A DNA stretch of 38,650 nucleotides, taken from NCBI GenBank assembly GCA_013288005.1, contig JABDCS010000016.1, positions 1 to 38,650 of the forward strand. The letters run 5' to 3'. Positions within the stretch are counted from its first letter, which is position 1. Every line of letters begins with the position of its first letter. The notes under the pieces are model-generated. The model made no database searches. It was not told the DNA's origin and saw only the letters and a program-made list of their open reading frames with translations. Below, one piece after another: positions 9,081 to 18,272 of the stretch. Source of the stretch: Chlamydiota bacterium. Lineage in GTDB: Bacteria; Chlamydiota; Chlamydiia; Chlamydiales; Rhabdochlamydiaceae. The translations under genes and the position numbers were made by a program.

Positions 9081-10892
9081 ATGCAAATCCGTATTCTCGC
9101 TTCACAATTGAAAGACCACATCGGTAAAACTGTCTTTTTGCGCGGTTGGTTTAATAACATGCGCGCCTTTGGTAAAGTCAATTTCCTTATTTTGCGCGAT
9201 AGGACAGGTTTTTGCCAGGTTGTAATTGAAGACAAAGAATTATTTAAAACTCTTCAACCACTCCAGCCCGGTAGCATCCTCAAAATTCGCGGGGAAGCTA
9301 GAGCCACACCGCAAGAAGAGCCGGGGGTTGAAATCGTCAATCCCGTGATCGAAGTAGAAGTCCCAGTACGCGAAGCGTCACCGATTGAGTATCAAAAACC
9401 GCTTATCCCATCCGACCTCGAATACATTCTCGATAATCGACCAATTGCTCTTCGTAATCGAGTCCTCCAAGCGGTTTTCAAAATTCAAGCAGAAATCATG
9501 CACGCTTATCGCCTTTTCATGCACGATGAAGTCGGAGCTATTGAATATTTTTCTCCCAACATCGTGGGAGCTTCTTCAGAAGGAGGAGCGGAGTTTTTCA
9601 ACGTCGACTATTTTGGCCATACCGCAACATTAGCCCAAAGCAGCCAACTTTATAAGCAAATCATGGTGGGCGTCAACGAACGTGTTTTTGCTTTAGCACC
9701 ATTTTTCCGAGCCGAACCTTCGCACACCCCACGTCATTTGTCAGAAGGCAAGCAGCTAGAATTCGAGATGGGTTTTTTTGAAGAGTGGCAAGAAATTCTC
9801 AATATAGAAGAGAAAGCGATTAAGTTTATTATCCATTTCTTACGACAACACTGCGCTAAAGACTTAGCTCTTCTAGGTAACAATCTTGTAAAAGCCCCAG
9901 CTGATGTTCCTTTTCCACGATTGACCTTTGCGGAAGCGCAGCAGCTCTATTATGAGCGTACAGGGATAGACGAAAGAAATGAGCCAGATTTGAGCCCAGC
10001 TGCAGAAAGAGAACTCTGTCAGTGGGCATCGGACACCTTGGGAACAGATCTTGTTTTTGTAGTCGATTGGAAGACGGAAAAACGCCCTTTTTACTCTTAC
10101 CCTAAAGAAGATAATCCCGAACTTACGAATACGTTTGATCTACTTTGTGCAGGCACTGAAATTACTTCGGGTGGTCAGCGTAGGCATACCTATGAATCGA
10201 TGATAGAGGGAATTCTGGCCAAAGGCATGGACCCCGCCAATTTTGACGACTACTTAAGTGTATTTAAATATGGAATGCCTCCCCATGGAGGCTTTGGCAT
10301 GGGACTCGAGCGCTTAACCATGACTCTCCTGCGTCTGCGCAATATCCGAGAGGCTTCTCTTTTCCCTTCAGATCCCAAGCGCATTGCTGGCAATCGCATA
10401 AAAGCCCGTATTTTCTTTGGTGGTGAAAATATTCGTAATGAAATATTGCGCCTTCTTAAACATTCGGGAACAGAATTTGACCATAGGGTACATGAACCCA
10501 CACCTACTTCCGAAGATTCAGCACGCGTACGCGAAATGGAACTTGAAGAAGGTATAAAAGCGTTACTTCTTCGGGGTAAAAGCACGAAGAAGAACTACCA
10601 ATTTAATATCCCCTCACATCTTAAACTGGACATGAAAGCAGTGGCCGAGATCGTAGGCGAAAAATGCGAATTTGAAGATGCAGAAGTCATTAAAGAGCGT
10701 TTTGGTTTAGAAACAGGGGCTGTTCCCCCGTTTGGACAGCTTCTCAATTTGGAAACCTATTATGACGAACGCATTCATCTGCATGAGAGAGCGGGCTTCA
10801 ATTGTGGACTTCGTACCGAGTCCATCATCATGACAGCAAAAGATCTGATAGCGATTGTGCAACCTAAAACGGGTCGATTTACGAAAGAATAA
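9081..10892 (+). CDS. aspS: Archaeal-type aspartyl-tRNA synthetase fused to a YbaK/ProX-like editing domain
   Basis: A class II aminoacyl-tRNA synthetase that attaches aspartate to tRNA in the cytoplasm. Residues 15-100 are the OB-fold anticodon-binding domain. Residues 110-440 are the catalytic core, with motif 2 around FRAEPSHTPRH (209-219), the GGQRRH segment (364-369) and motif 3 GMGLERL (406-412). The compact core lacks the bacterial GAD insertion, and the SEGGAEFF and YGMPPHGGFG segments are typical of archaeal/eukaryotic AspRS, not of bacterial AspS. Residues 450-600 form a second domain resembling the YbaK/ProRS-INS deacylase family (GAVPPFG at 546-552, then FNCGLR-TESI-M-DL). The position matching the discriminating Trp of archaeal AspRS appears to be Asn25, hinting at a non-discriminating enzyme that could also charge tRNA-Asn for amidation. 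That alignment is by eye and from memory. The ribosome site is weak. Confidence 0.85.
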   Translation: MQIRILASQLKDHIGKTVFLRGWFNNMRAFGKVNFLILRDRTGFCQVVIEDKELFKTLQPLQPGSILKIRGEARATPQEEPGVEIVNPVIEVEVPVREASPIEYQKPLIPSDLEYILDNRPIALRNRVLQAVFKIQAEIMHAYRLFMHDEVGAIEYFSPNIVGASSEGGAEFFNVDYFGHTATLAQSSQLYKQIMVGVNERVFALAPFFRAEPSHTPRHLSEGKQLEFEMGFFEEWQEILNIEEKAIKFIIHFLRQHCAKDLALLGNNLVKAPADVPFPRLTFAEAQQLYYERTGIDERNEPDLSPAAERELCQWASDTLGTDLVFVVDWKTEKRPFYSYPKEDNPELTNTFDLLCAGTEITSGGQRRHTYESMIEGILAKGMDPANFDDYLSVFKYGMPPHGGFGMGLERLTMTLLRLRNIREASLFPSDPKRIAGNRIKARIFFGGENIRNEILRLLKHSGTEFDHRVHEPTPTSEDSARVREMELEEGIKALLLRGKSTKKNYQFNIPSHLKLDMKAVAEIVGEKCEFEDAEVIKERFGLETGAVPPFGQLLNLETYYDERIHLHERAGFNCGLRTESIIMTAKDLIAIVQPKTGRFTKE

Positions 10893-10917
10893 ACCGATAA
10901 ATTACGCTACTTAGACA

Positions 10918-11676
10918 CTAGAGATCGATAACTCCTGAGAATACCATGCAAGCGGGACCTGTGAGATGCCAAGTAGCGGTATCGATTTCGAATTGATCGT
11001 TACCGCGGGTTTTCACCATTAGCCGCGCACCGCCTGCAACACAAGCTGCCGCAATAGCGCCGCTTCCGCAAGAAAGTGTTTCACCTTCTACACCTCGCTC
11101 GTAGGTACGAATCGAAATCTCTTGAGGACCTGTACGTTGCATGAAGGTGACATTCGCTCCCTCACTGCCCAGTTTAGGATGGAAGCGAACCATCCGCCCA
11201 ATTTCACTTACCGAAAGTGAAGAGAGATTATCGACGATCGCAACAGCATGTGGCACACCTGCTTCCACAAGATCAAAAGACATTTCATTGAGGATGACGG
11301 AGGCACGCAACCGCATACTGGGAACGGGAAATGTCGTTTGGACTTGATCGCCCCGAAAAATGCAACGCATCACCCCTTTAGACGTTTCAATAGAATATTC
11401 ACTCTTGTCTTGGCCACAAGCGCGCAGAGCAAGAGCACTACAACGAAGAGCATTGCCACAAAAAGAAGCCTCTCCTCCATCAGCATTAAAATAGATAATA
11501 CGTCCATCTGCGTGAGTAGAAGGTTGAATAAGAACTAAACCATCAGCGCCAATTCCATATCGTCGATGGCAGAGGCGTTGGATACGGTTACGGTCGACTG
11601 GGAAGGTTAACAAACGATCATCGAAAAAGATTAAATCGTTACCTGCACCATGCAGTTTAAAGAAAGGGCGTCGCAT
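10918..11676 (-). CDS. dapF: Diaminopimelate epimerase
   Basis: Interconverts LL- and meso-diaminopimelate, the last step before peptidoglycan cross-linking diamino acid or lysine is made. The 252-residue protein shows both catalytic cysteines in context: Cys73 in NADGGEASFCGNALRC and Cys203 in GETLSCGSGA. The N-terminal HGAGNDLIFFDD and GIGADG motifs are also present. It is slightly shorter than E. coli DapF (274). The ATG at 11676 has GGAGAG six bases upstream. It is the last gene of the leftward glyA-clpP-dapF group, an order also found in C. trachomatis (CT432-CT430, from memory), where the epimerase serves both DAP synthesis and chlamydial peptidoglycan. It converges on aspS with 25 bases between. 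Confidence 0.95.
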   Translation of the reverse strand: MRRPFFKLHGAGNDLIFFDDRLLTFPVDRNRIQRLCHRRYGIGADGLVLIQPSTHADGRIIYFNADGGEASFCGNALRCSALALRACGQDKSEYSIETSKGVMRCIFRGDQVQTTFPVPSMRLRASVILNEMSFDLVEAGVPHAVAIVDNLSSLSVSEIGRMVRFHPKLGSEGANVTFMQRTGPQEISIRTYERGVEGETLSCGSGAIAAACVAGGARLMVKTRGNDQFEIDTATWHLTGPACMVFSGVIDL

Positions 11677-11818
11677 AAGGACTCTCCGTCAAAAAAGACA
11701 CCTTCCCTTTTTCGAAGATAGTGGTTTTATAAACAAGCCTATTATTGAATAGGCCCTTGCATTTTTGAAAATAGAGCCCTAATTTAATAAACTTCTCTTT
11801 GAAAATTTCTAAAGATTT

Positions 11819-12427
11819 TTAGGTAAAAGCAGGTAAATCTTTGTAGGAGGTAACAATTTTGTCTACTAAGCCAAAAGCCATCGCTTCTTCAGCACCTAAC
11901 CAGGTATCGCGGTCGATTGCTTTTTCGACTGTTTTACGATCCTTGCCTGTAGCTTCTACATAGATATCGACAATCGTATCGCGTGTTCTAAGGATCTCTC
12001 TAGCTTGAATCTCTAAATCAGTGGCCTGTCCACGCACAACACCGCCAATAGCAGGTTGGTGAATCATAATACGCGCTAAAGGAGTTACAAATTTTTGTCC
12101 CGGAACAGCACAAAGTGCTAACAAGGACCCCATGGAGGCAGCTAGCCCTGTCACTAAAGTGGTTACAGGTGAAGAGATCATCTTCACTTGATCCCAAATA
12201 GCAAAGCCTGCATCTACAGAGCCGCCTGGAGAGTTAATAATAAAGAGAATGGGTTTGCCTGGAGCCGTTAGCTCCAAATACCAGAGTTTCCGAATGGCAT
12301 CCCGGGCAGTAGCAGAATCCACTGCATCGGAAAAGAAAATCCTACGGGTATTAAGGAGGGCCTCATCGATCTTGTCTTCTAGGTTACGCATTTTTTTGTC
12401 GACAGGTTCATTCTCGTTTTTTGGCAT
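11819..12427 (-). CDS. clpP: ATP-dependent Clp protease proteolytic subunit (ClpP1 type)
   Basis: A serine peptidase subunit that forms the barrel of ClpXP/ClpCP and degrades unfolded or tagged cytoplasmic proteins. The catalytic triad is visible: Ser98 in GLAASMG, His123 in MIHQP and Asp174 in [11 protein letters not shown]. The oxyanion segment SPGGSVDAG is intact. At 202 residues it has normal length. Its position between glyA and dapF matches ClpP1 (CT431) rather than ClpP2, which in Chlamydia sits beside clpX. A second clpP elsewhere in the genome is therefore expected. The start is supported by AAGGAG seven bases upstream. A weak hairpin at about 11742-11759 follows the gene but lacks a clean T-run. 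Confidence 0.95.
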   Translation of the reverse strand: MPKNENEPVDKKMRNLEDKIDEALLNTRRIFFSDAVDSATARDAIRKLWYLELTAPGKPILFIINSPGGSVDAGFAIWDQVKMISSPVTTLVTGLAASMGSLLALCAVPGQKFVTPLARIMIHQPAIGGVVRGQATDLEIQAREILRTRDTIVDIYVEATGKDRKTVEKAIDRDTWLGAEEAMAFGLVDKIVTSYKDLPAFT

Positions 12428-12525
12428 GGTTATCTCCTTAGAGAGTATATCAAAACTAAATTTGTCTAGGAAAGCATTCCGAAACTCGCGTGCTGTATAG
12501 GGCGATTATGTGAAAATTCCTTTTT

Positions 12526-14007
12526 TCACTCAACTACGAGTTCTGGGTATAGGGGAAACTGCTGCAGAAGTGCACTTACACGAGCACTTGCCCTATCTGC
12601 TGATCCTGGAGAAACAGTAGCCTTTGCGCGGCTGGGGCCTCCTGTTTTAGCGTCGGTCTTCGGTTTTCCCTCTTTTAGGAAGTCGTACAATATATTGGCT
12701 ACTTCGCGCATTTCCGGCTCTTTCATGCCAATGGTAGTTAATGCGGCTGTTCCCATGCGGACGCCCGATGCATACCAGGGTCCATTGACATCAAACGGTA
12801 TGGAATTACGATTTACCGTCATCTTGGCTTCCCTAAGAAGGGTTTCCGCCTGCCTTCCCGTTAAACCAAAACTCTTATGGACATCTATAACAACAATATG
12901 GTTATCCGTGCCCCCTGTTGTAATCGTGGCGCCGCGTGCTATTAAGCTTTCAGCCAACGTTTTGGCATTCTTCACAACTTGGTCGGCATACGCCGCAAAT
13001 TGAGGAGTGCGTGCTTCTTTAAAAGCAATAGCCTTGGCCGCAATCACATGAGGCAAAGGCCCTCCAAGGACAAGAGGACATCCTTTGTCGACAGATTCTC
13101 GTAACGCTTCTTTACAAAGGACAAAACCTCCGCGAGGTCCGCGCAAGGTCTTGTGGGTCGTTGAAGTCACAATATCAGCATAAGGAATGGGATTATAATT
13201 TCCGGTCATTACCTTACCGGCTACTAAGCCTGCAAAATGGGCCATATCCACCATAAGATAAGCGCCTGCAGCATCGGCGATCTCTCGCATGATAGAAAAG
13301 TCGATAAGGCGGGGATAGGAAGAATAACCTGCGAGTAAAATTAAGGGCTTTTCGCGTATAGCTTGTTGTTTCAATTCGTTATAATCAATCAGACCCGTCT
13401 CTCGATTTACTTCGTAGGGTATAGAGCGCATCATTTTAGAAGAGATGTTATGTCGATATCCATGCGTCAAATGCCCGCCAGAATTTAAAGAGAGCCCCAT
13501 AACTTTTTGCTGACAGAGAAGAAGACGCATTTCTTCATATTGCTCAGGACTCATCTCATCAATAGATTTAAAACCTTTAGCTTTTACTTCTCCGTTTTGT
13601 ACCCCGTGGATTAAAAGAGTCCAAAAAGCAACGAGATTGGCATCTATCCCCGAATGAGGCTGTACATAAGCGTGATCGCTACCGAATAATTTTTTTAATT
13701 CTTCGACAGCGGCTTCTTCAATTGTGTCGACATTTTCACATCCCGCATAAAAACGATGGTGGGGATACCCTTCTGCATATTTATCGGTGAGTAAATTGCC
13801 CATGGCTTGCTGAACAGCAAGTGAAGAATAATTTTCAGACGCGATAAGTTTAAGGTAAGAACGCTGATCATTAAGTTCCTGGACAATTTTTTCTGCGAGC
13901 AGAGGATAAGCATCTTGCACACTATCGAGGGAGGCAGCAAAAGCTATTCCATGAGAAGTTCGTTTCGGTTCTGCAACACGTTTGTAGTAAGTTTGTAAGT
14001 AGGACAT
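12526..14007 (-). CDS. glyA: Serine hydroxymethyltransferase
   Basis: A PLP enzyme that converts serine and tetrahydrofolate to glycine and methylene-THF in the cytoplasm. The PLP lysine is Lys286 in TSTTHKTLRGPRGG. At 493 residues it is about 75 longer than E. coli GlyA. The excess lies in an N-terminal extension, an insertion near 130-160 and a low-complexity linker near 450-470 before a short helical tail, the long form typical of chlamydiae. In Chlamydia this enzyme has been shown to have alanine racemase side activity, replacing a missing racemase for D-Ala; that may apply here. It is the first gene of glyA-clpP-dapF, with 98 bases before clpP and a candidate promoter at 14038-14066. Confidence 0.95.
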   Translation of the reverse strand: MSYLQTYYKRVAEPKRTSHGIAFAASLDSVQDAYPLLAEKIVQELNDQRSYLKLIASENYSSLAVQQAMGNLLTDKYAEGYPHHRFYAGCENVDTIEEAAVEELKKLFGSDHAYVQPHSGIDANLVAFWTLLIHGVQNGEVKAKGFKSIDEMSPEQYEEMRLLLCQQKVMGLSLNSGGHLTHGYRHNISSKMMRSIPYEVNRETGLIDYNELKQQAIREKPLILLAGYSSYPRLIDFSIMREIADAAGAYLMVDMAHFAGLVAGKVMTGNYNPIPYADIVTSTTHKTLRGPRGGFVLCKEALRESVDKGCPLVLGGPLPHVIAAKAIAFKEARTPQFAAYADQVVKNAKTLAESLIARGATITTGGTDNHIVVIDVHKSFGLTGRQAETLLREAKMTVNRNSIPFDVNGPWYASGVRMGTAALTTIGMKEPEMREVANILYDFLKEGKPKTDAKTGGPSRAKATVSPGSADRASARVSALLQQFPLYPELVVE

Positions 14008-14387
14008 GGGTAAAATCCCTCTCTAAAATTTGGGATCAATATACATAATATTCGGATTGTCCCCAACTTTTGAAGAAAAAAGCGGATAAATATCATACAG
14101 AAAATGAAAATTTTTAGTTGAATTACTCGAGGTTTTTCTCTTGAGAAATAATCGATTACGGAGATAATGTACCCCTTAGAACCTTAATAAAACAAAAGCT
14201 CATCGATTTTTCGATCCTTTTGAACGATTTTAGATTCAAAGTTTGAAGATCCCATACGAGAATGGCTAGGGACCGGCAAAATTGAAATCGAAAAGCGGTT
14301 AAAATAATCCAAAACTCGACAAAATGTTAATTCAGAGATAATCTCTTACATTTCTTTAATCAGATCAAAGTCAACTGCGGGGTTTCC
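14008..14387. other. Divergent intergenic region between glyA and the CT398-type gene
   Basis: About 380 bases with no supported gene. It must hold the promoters of both flanking genes. A glyA promoter is proposed at 14038-14066. For the rightward gene only a weak candidate is seen (TTGAAA near 14284). No RNA gene or strong hairpin was recognised. Confidence 0.6.
14038..14066 (-). promoter_or_regulatory. Predicted promoter of glyA-clpP-dapF
   Basis: On the minus strand TTGGGG is followed after 17 bases by TATATT, placing the transcript start about 25 bases before the glyA ATG. The -35 box is imperfect. Confidence 0.35.
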
Positions 14388-15158
14388 GTGCAAGAATCGC
14401 TCAAGACAATCCTGGAAATTCAAGAACTAGACATGAAAATGCTCCGCCTTATGCGCGTGAGAAAAGAACGCTCCGTCGAACTCGAGCAGATCGCGGACCT
14501 TCGTCGCGAATTACACGCCCAGCTAGATGAAAAGGCGAAAGAGATCGAAGAGTTAAGTAAGACCATCGTGATCATGGAAGGAAAAATCCAGGATAGCGTC
14601 ACCAAGATTAAAAAACTCGAAGGTCAACAATCATCGATTAAAAAAGTTGATGAATTCAATGCTCTTACCCAAGAGATGACCGCTCTTGAGCGTGAAAAAA
14701 TCGCTACCGAACAAAAAACTTCTGATCTCGTCGACAAACGCGTCTTTGAAGAAGAGATGCTCGAAAAAATTAAAGAAAGTCTAAAAGCCTCAGAAGCGAG
14801 CAGCATAGCTTTGGAAAATGAAATCAAAGCCAGCATCGACATGATCAATCAAGAGGGAAGAGGACTAAAACAAAATCGCGATCACCTTGTAAGCGAAGCA
14901 GATGCAGAAATCTTACGCATTTACGAAAGACTCTTACGCAACAAAAAAGACCGCGTCATAGTTCCTATCGAAAACCGCGCATGCAGCGGCTGCCACATCT
15001 CTTTGACTGCCCAGCATGAGAACGTCGTACGCAAAGGAAAAAATCTAGTTTTCTGCGAACATTGCTCGCGTATCCATTACTGGCAAGAAGCAGAAGCGAC
15101 AGATGGATCGGCTGCAGCTACCACACGTCGTCGTCGTCGCAGGACTGCCACTGCATAA
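14388..15158 (+). CDS. Coiled-coil protein with C4 zinc ribbon (CT398 family)
   Basis: Residues 1-180 are an almost uninterrupted charged coiled coil. Residues 195-230 form a zinc ribbon with Cys199-x2-Cys202 and Cys223-x2-Cys226. The tail ends in a run of arginines (about 246-251) and small residues. This is the architecture of the conserved zinc-ribbon family that includes C. trachomatis CT398, reported to bind sigma-54 (RpoN) and T3S export components. It may therefore link flagellar/T3S export parts to transcription, but that role is inferred from the homologue. The start is a GTG at 14388 with a GGGG stretch upstream; the coiled coil begins immediately, so no upstream start is needed. 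RNase P RNA follows about 20 bases after the stop and may be cotranscribed. Confidence 0.8.
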   Translation: MQESLKTILEIQELDMKMLRLMRVRKERSVELEQIADLRRELHAQLDEKAKEIEELSKTIVIMEGKIQDSVTKIKKLEGQQSSIKKVDEFNALTQEMTALEREKIATEQKTSDLVDKRVFEEEMLEKIKESLKASEASSIALENEIKASIDMINQEGRGLKQNRDHLVSEADAEILRIYERLLRNKKDRVIVPIENRACSGCHISLTAQHENVVRKGKNLVFCEHCSRIHYWQEAEATDGSAAATTRRRRRRTATA

Positions 15159-15177
15159 AGAGGGCCTTTTTATAGTT

Positions 15178-15570
15178 TTCGGGAAAGCGGGCAATCGCCG
15201 CCTGACCATCAGGGGGAGGAAAGTCTGGACTTCAAAGGAGAGGATACCAGCGAAAAGCTGGGGGCTGTAAGGCTACGGAAAGTGTAACAGAAAACATACC
15301 CCGCTCCATCACGCAAGTAGTGGAGCCAGGCTGAAAATGCCGGTTTAGATGAACCGGCCCTACTGACAGAAATGTCAGATGCGACAAACCCTATCCGAAG
15401 CAAGGCCGAAAAGAGACAAGCACCGCATTATAACTGCGTGCCACCGTTCTCCACGGAGTCTCTTAAAATAGCGCCGCTCGAGGAATTTGGTGACAAGTTC
15501 CCTAGATGAATGATTGCCCAGGACAGACTCTGTTCTGTCGCTGACAAAATCCGGCTTACAGCTTTCCCGA
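15178..15570 (+). ncRNA. rnpB: RNase P RNA (M1 RNA, bacterial type A)
   Basis: The catalytic RNA that cleaves 5' leaders from pre-tRNAs. Universally conserved elements are visible in order: GAGGAAAGTC near the 5' end (CR-I), ACAGAAA about 85 bases later (CR-II), GCAAGGCCGAAAAG (CR-III region), CTAGATGAATGATTGCC (CR-IV) and the 3' GACAAAATCCGGCTTA (CR-V). The 5' GGGAAAGC pairs with 3' GCTTTCCC to form helix P1, which defines the ends. A T-run (15571-15577) follows directly and should terminate transcription. The RNase P protein gene is not in the window. Confidence 0.95.
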
Positions 15571-15601
15571 TTTTTTTCTTAATTTATCCCCACTCTTGAT
15601 T

Positions 15602-16543
15602 TCAGGAAGAATCCGTCTCTTTTTTTGCTAATGGATGCGCCTTTTCATATGCCTGTCGTTTGAGACGCGTTGAGACCTGCGCGTAGATGGTCGTTGTAGT
15701 CAGAGCGCTATGACCCAATAGATTTTGGACTGTTTTAAGATCCATCCCTTTTTCGAGCCAATGGGTAGCGATTGTATGACGCAATGCGTGGGGTGTGACA
15801 TGGCCTAAAAGCGCGCTTGAACGAAGGTATCCCTGAAAGAGACGATCAATTGAACGAACCGTGATTCGGTTGCCCCAACGGTTTAAAAAAATAGCCTTTT
15901 CACATTTTTGGGCCTGATGACAATCGTCATCGATATAGCGATCGGGATGTTGGAGATACCGCTCTAACCAATCCACAACTGTTTTCGTCAGAGGAACCAC
16001 TCGCTCTTTCTTTCCTTTTCCGCGAAGTCTAACACGCCTTCCTTGCAGATCGACGTCATCACGATTAAGACCAGCTAGCTCACTCACCCGCAGTCCCGAA
16101 CTGTAGAAAAGCTCCATCATACAACGATCACGAAGGCCTAAATAATTCGTTAAATCGGGTTGACTAAAAAAAAGATCGACCTCTTGCATCGTCAAAGGTC
16201 GAGGCAAAGTCTTATCCAGTTTAGGGCCATTAATTTCTTCTACTGGATTATTTTTGATAAGCTGTTCGCGGCAGAGGAATTTGAAAAATGAGCGTAGACT
16301 TGATAGGCGCCTTGTCGCAGTTCTGCGAGCAGCTCCTCGTGTGTGAAGCAGAGCTAAAAAATTTCTTATGTGGCGTTTTTGCACTTGGTCCACAGCTGAC
16401 ACCTTCGACTCTTCCATTTGCTCGGAAAACATCTGTAAATCAATTCTGTAATTACGCAGGGTGTGCGGAGAGGATTGTTGTACGATCTCTAGGTGTTGAA
16501 GATATCTGTCGATCTCATAGGATAAAGTCTTAGATTCAGGCAT
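15602..16543 (-). CDS. xerC: Tyrosine recombinase XerC
   Basis: A site-specific recombinase that, with XerD, resolves chromosome dimers at dif during division. The N-terminal SAM-like DNA-binding domain covers residues 1-90. The catalytic domain holds Arg152 (GLRVSEL), Lys176 (GKGKKER), His252-x2-Arg255 (PHALRH), His278 (LLGHSA) and the nucleophile Tyr287 (TTTIYAQV), all intact. At 313 residues its length is normal. The C-terminal A-H-P-L-A motif and the neighbouring YbiT-type ABC-F gene match C. trachomatis xerC (CT347-CT348, from memory) rather than xerD. It is divergent from the ABC-F gene, with about 145 bases between starts. No dif site was recognised in the window. Confidence 0.92.
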   Translation of the reverse strand: MPESKTLSYEIDRYLQHLEIVQQSSPHTLRNYRIDLQMFSEQMEESKVSAVDQVQKRHIRNFLALLHTRGAARRTATRRLSSLRSFFKFLCREQLIKNNPVEEINGPKLDKTLPRPLTMQEVDLFFSQPDLTNYLGLRDRCMMELFYSSGLRVSELAGLNRDDVDLQGRRVRLRGKGKKERVVPLTKTVVDWLERYLQHPDRYIDDDCHQAQKCEKAIFLNRWGNRITVRSIDRLFQGYLRSSALLGHVTPHALRHTIATHWLEKGMDLKTVQNLLGHSALTTTTIYAQVSTRLKRQAYEKAHPLAKKETDSS

Positions 16544-16688
16544 GGTTTTGGTAGCTCTTTTTAGGCCTTATCATTACAATAACTCCTTCGAGTGCAGTCT
16601 CCAAGAAGATTTTCGGCTTCTTTTTTGTTCAAAAAACTTAGAAAAAAGATGAAACCCTAATTTTAGAACACCCTCTCGGCCTTTTTCT

Positions 16689-18272
16689 ATGATTACTTTA
16701 AATAAAATTTCCAAGCGCGTTGGCAATCGCACTCTTTTTGAAGATATTTGCGTAACTTTCAATCCTGGTACTCGTTACGGCCTTACAGGACCTAACGGAG
16801 CCGGTAAATCAACTCTGCTACGCATTATGATGGGTCAAGAAGAAGCCACTTCCGGGACAGTCACCTTACCTAAGCGCACCGGCTATCTACGACAAAATAT
16901 CGAAGCCTACCGCGAACGCCGCGTGATTGACGTTGTCATCATGGGCAATACCCGTCTGTGGGCTGCGCTAGAAGAACGCGACACCCTCTACGAACAAGAG
17001 ATGACTGAGGCAATTGGTCTTCGATTGGGTACACTAGAAGAGATCATAGGTGAAGAAAATGGCTATAGCGCCGAATCGGATGCCGAAATTCTGCTAAGTG
17101 GAACAGGAGTACCTGCCGAATTCCATGAAAAGAAAATGCACACAATCCCAACCGATCTACAGTTTAAAGTGATGTTGTGCCAAGCACTCTTCGGCCAACC
17201 CGACGCTTTACTCTTGGATGAACCGACTAACCACCTCGACCTTGAGTCGATCAGCTGGCTTGAAAACTTCCTCCACGACTACACCGGAGCATTGATTGTT
17301 GTAAGCCACGATCGTCATTTCCTCAATTCTGTGACCACAGCTATAGCAGATATCGACTATGACACTTTGATCATTTATCCTGGCAACTACGACGCCATGT
17401 TGGTTACCAAGACAGCGGTTCGAGAACGTGCGGCCTCGGAAGCAAAATCCAAAGATAAAAAAATTACCCAACTTCGGGAGTTCGTAGCTCGGTTTGGAGC
17501 GGGAACCCGAGCGAGCCAAGTGCAATCGCGCATCCGCGAAATCAATCGCCTACAGCCCCAGGAACTCAAACAATCCAATATCCAACGTCCTTACATACGA
17601 TTTTACCCATCTGAAAAGGCATCTGGACAGGTTGTATTTAAATTAGACGATGTCTCGCGAGGCTATGAGAACCTCCCTGTTATCCGCCACTTCAACCTAG
17701 AAGTCCATAAAGGTGACAAAATTGGAATCATCGGAAACAATGGGCGCGGCAAAACCACACTTCTCAAAATGCTCGCCGGTGTCTTACAACAAGATGGCGG
17801 CCGAATCGAGTTAGGGCACCAGGTCCAAATCGGTTATTTCCCGCAAAACCATGCTGAAATTATCGAAAAAAAACCCGACCATACCTCTTTTGATTGGTTG
17901 AAAAGCCGAAAACCAGGAATTTACGATCAGGAAATACGCAGTGTTTTGGGGAAAATGCTTTTTGGAGGTGATGATGCCTTCAAAAAACTACCGGCACTTT
18001 CGGGTGGAGAAACGGCTCGTCTAATCTTAGGCAGCCTTATGCTGGCAGATTTTAACACGCTGGTCCTCGATGAACCCAATAACCACCTCGATTTGGAATC
18101 GGTTTCTGCCCTCGCATGGGGTCTTGAAGAATTTAAAGGAACAGCTATCGTTGCCTCCCATGACCGCGATCTCATTGGAAAAGTAGCCAATCGCATCATT
18201 GCTTTTGAAAAAGATGGCATTCATGTTTTTGACGGCGGACTTGAAGATTATTTTGCCAGCCGCAAAAAATAA
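16689..18272 (+). CDS. ABC-F family ATPase, YbiT-like
   Basis: A soluble protein of 527 residues with two ABC ATPase domains and no membrane segment. ABC-F proteins bind the ribosomal E site and relieve stalled or specialised translation. Domain 1 has GPNGAGKST (34-42) and LLLDEPTNHLD; its signature motif is degenerate, as in E. coli YbiT. A basic linker (about 235-300) precedes domain 2, which has GNNGRGKTT, LSGGETARL and LVLDEPNNHLD (Asn replaces the usual Thr). It aligns along its whole length with YbiT (530 aa) as I recall it. In C. trachomatis the homologue (CT348) lies next to xerC as here. The start at 16689 has no strong ribosome site. Confidence 0.9.
   Translation: MITLNKISKRVGNRTLFEDICVTFNPGTRYGLTGPNGAGKSTLLRIMMGQEEATSGTVTLPKRTGYLRQNIEAYRERRVIDVVIMGNTRLWAALEERDTLYEQEMTEAIGLRLGTLEEIIGEENGYSAESDAEILLSGTGVPAEFHEKKMHTIPTDLQFKVMLCQALFGQPDALLLDEPTNHLDLESISWLENFLHDYTGALIVVSHDRHFLNSVTTAIADIDYDTLIIYPGNYDAMLVTKTAVRERAASEAKSKDKKITQLREFVARFGAGTRASQVQSRIREINRLQPQELKQSNIQRPYIRFYPSEKASGQVVFKLDDVSRGYENLPVIRHFNLEVHKGDKIGIIGNNGRGKTTLLKMLAGVLQQDGGRIELGHQVQIGYFPQNHAEIIEKKPDHTSFDWLKSRKPGIYDQEIRSVLGKMLFGGDDAFKKLPALSGGETARLILGSLMLADFNTLVLDEPNNHLDLESVSALAWGLEEFKGTAIVASHDRDLIGKVANRIIAFEKDGIHVFDGGLEDYFASRKK

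Noticed and set aside
10250..10585. 111-codon reverse frame inside aspS
   Set aside because: Shadow of the synthetase core; Arg/Ser-rich translation without ribosome site or family resemblance.
11742..11759. Terminator after clpP (GCCTATT/AATAGGC)
   Set aside because: The stem is AT-rich and no continuous T-run follows on the minus strand; too weak to call.
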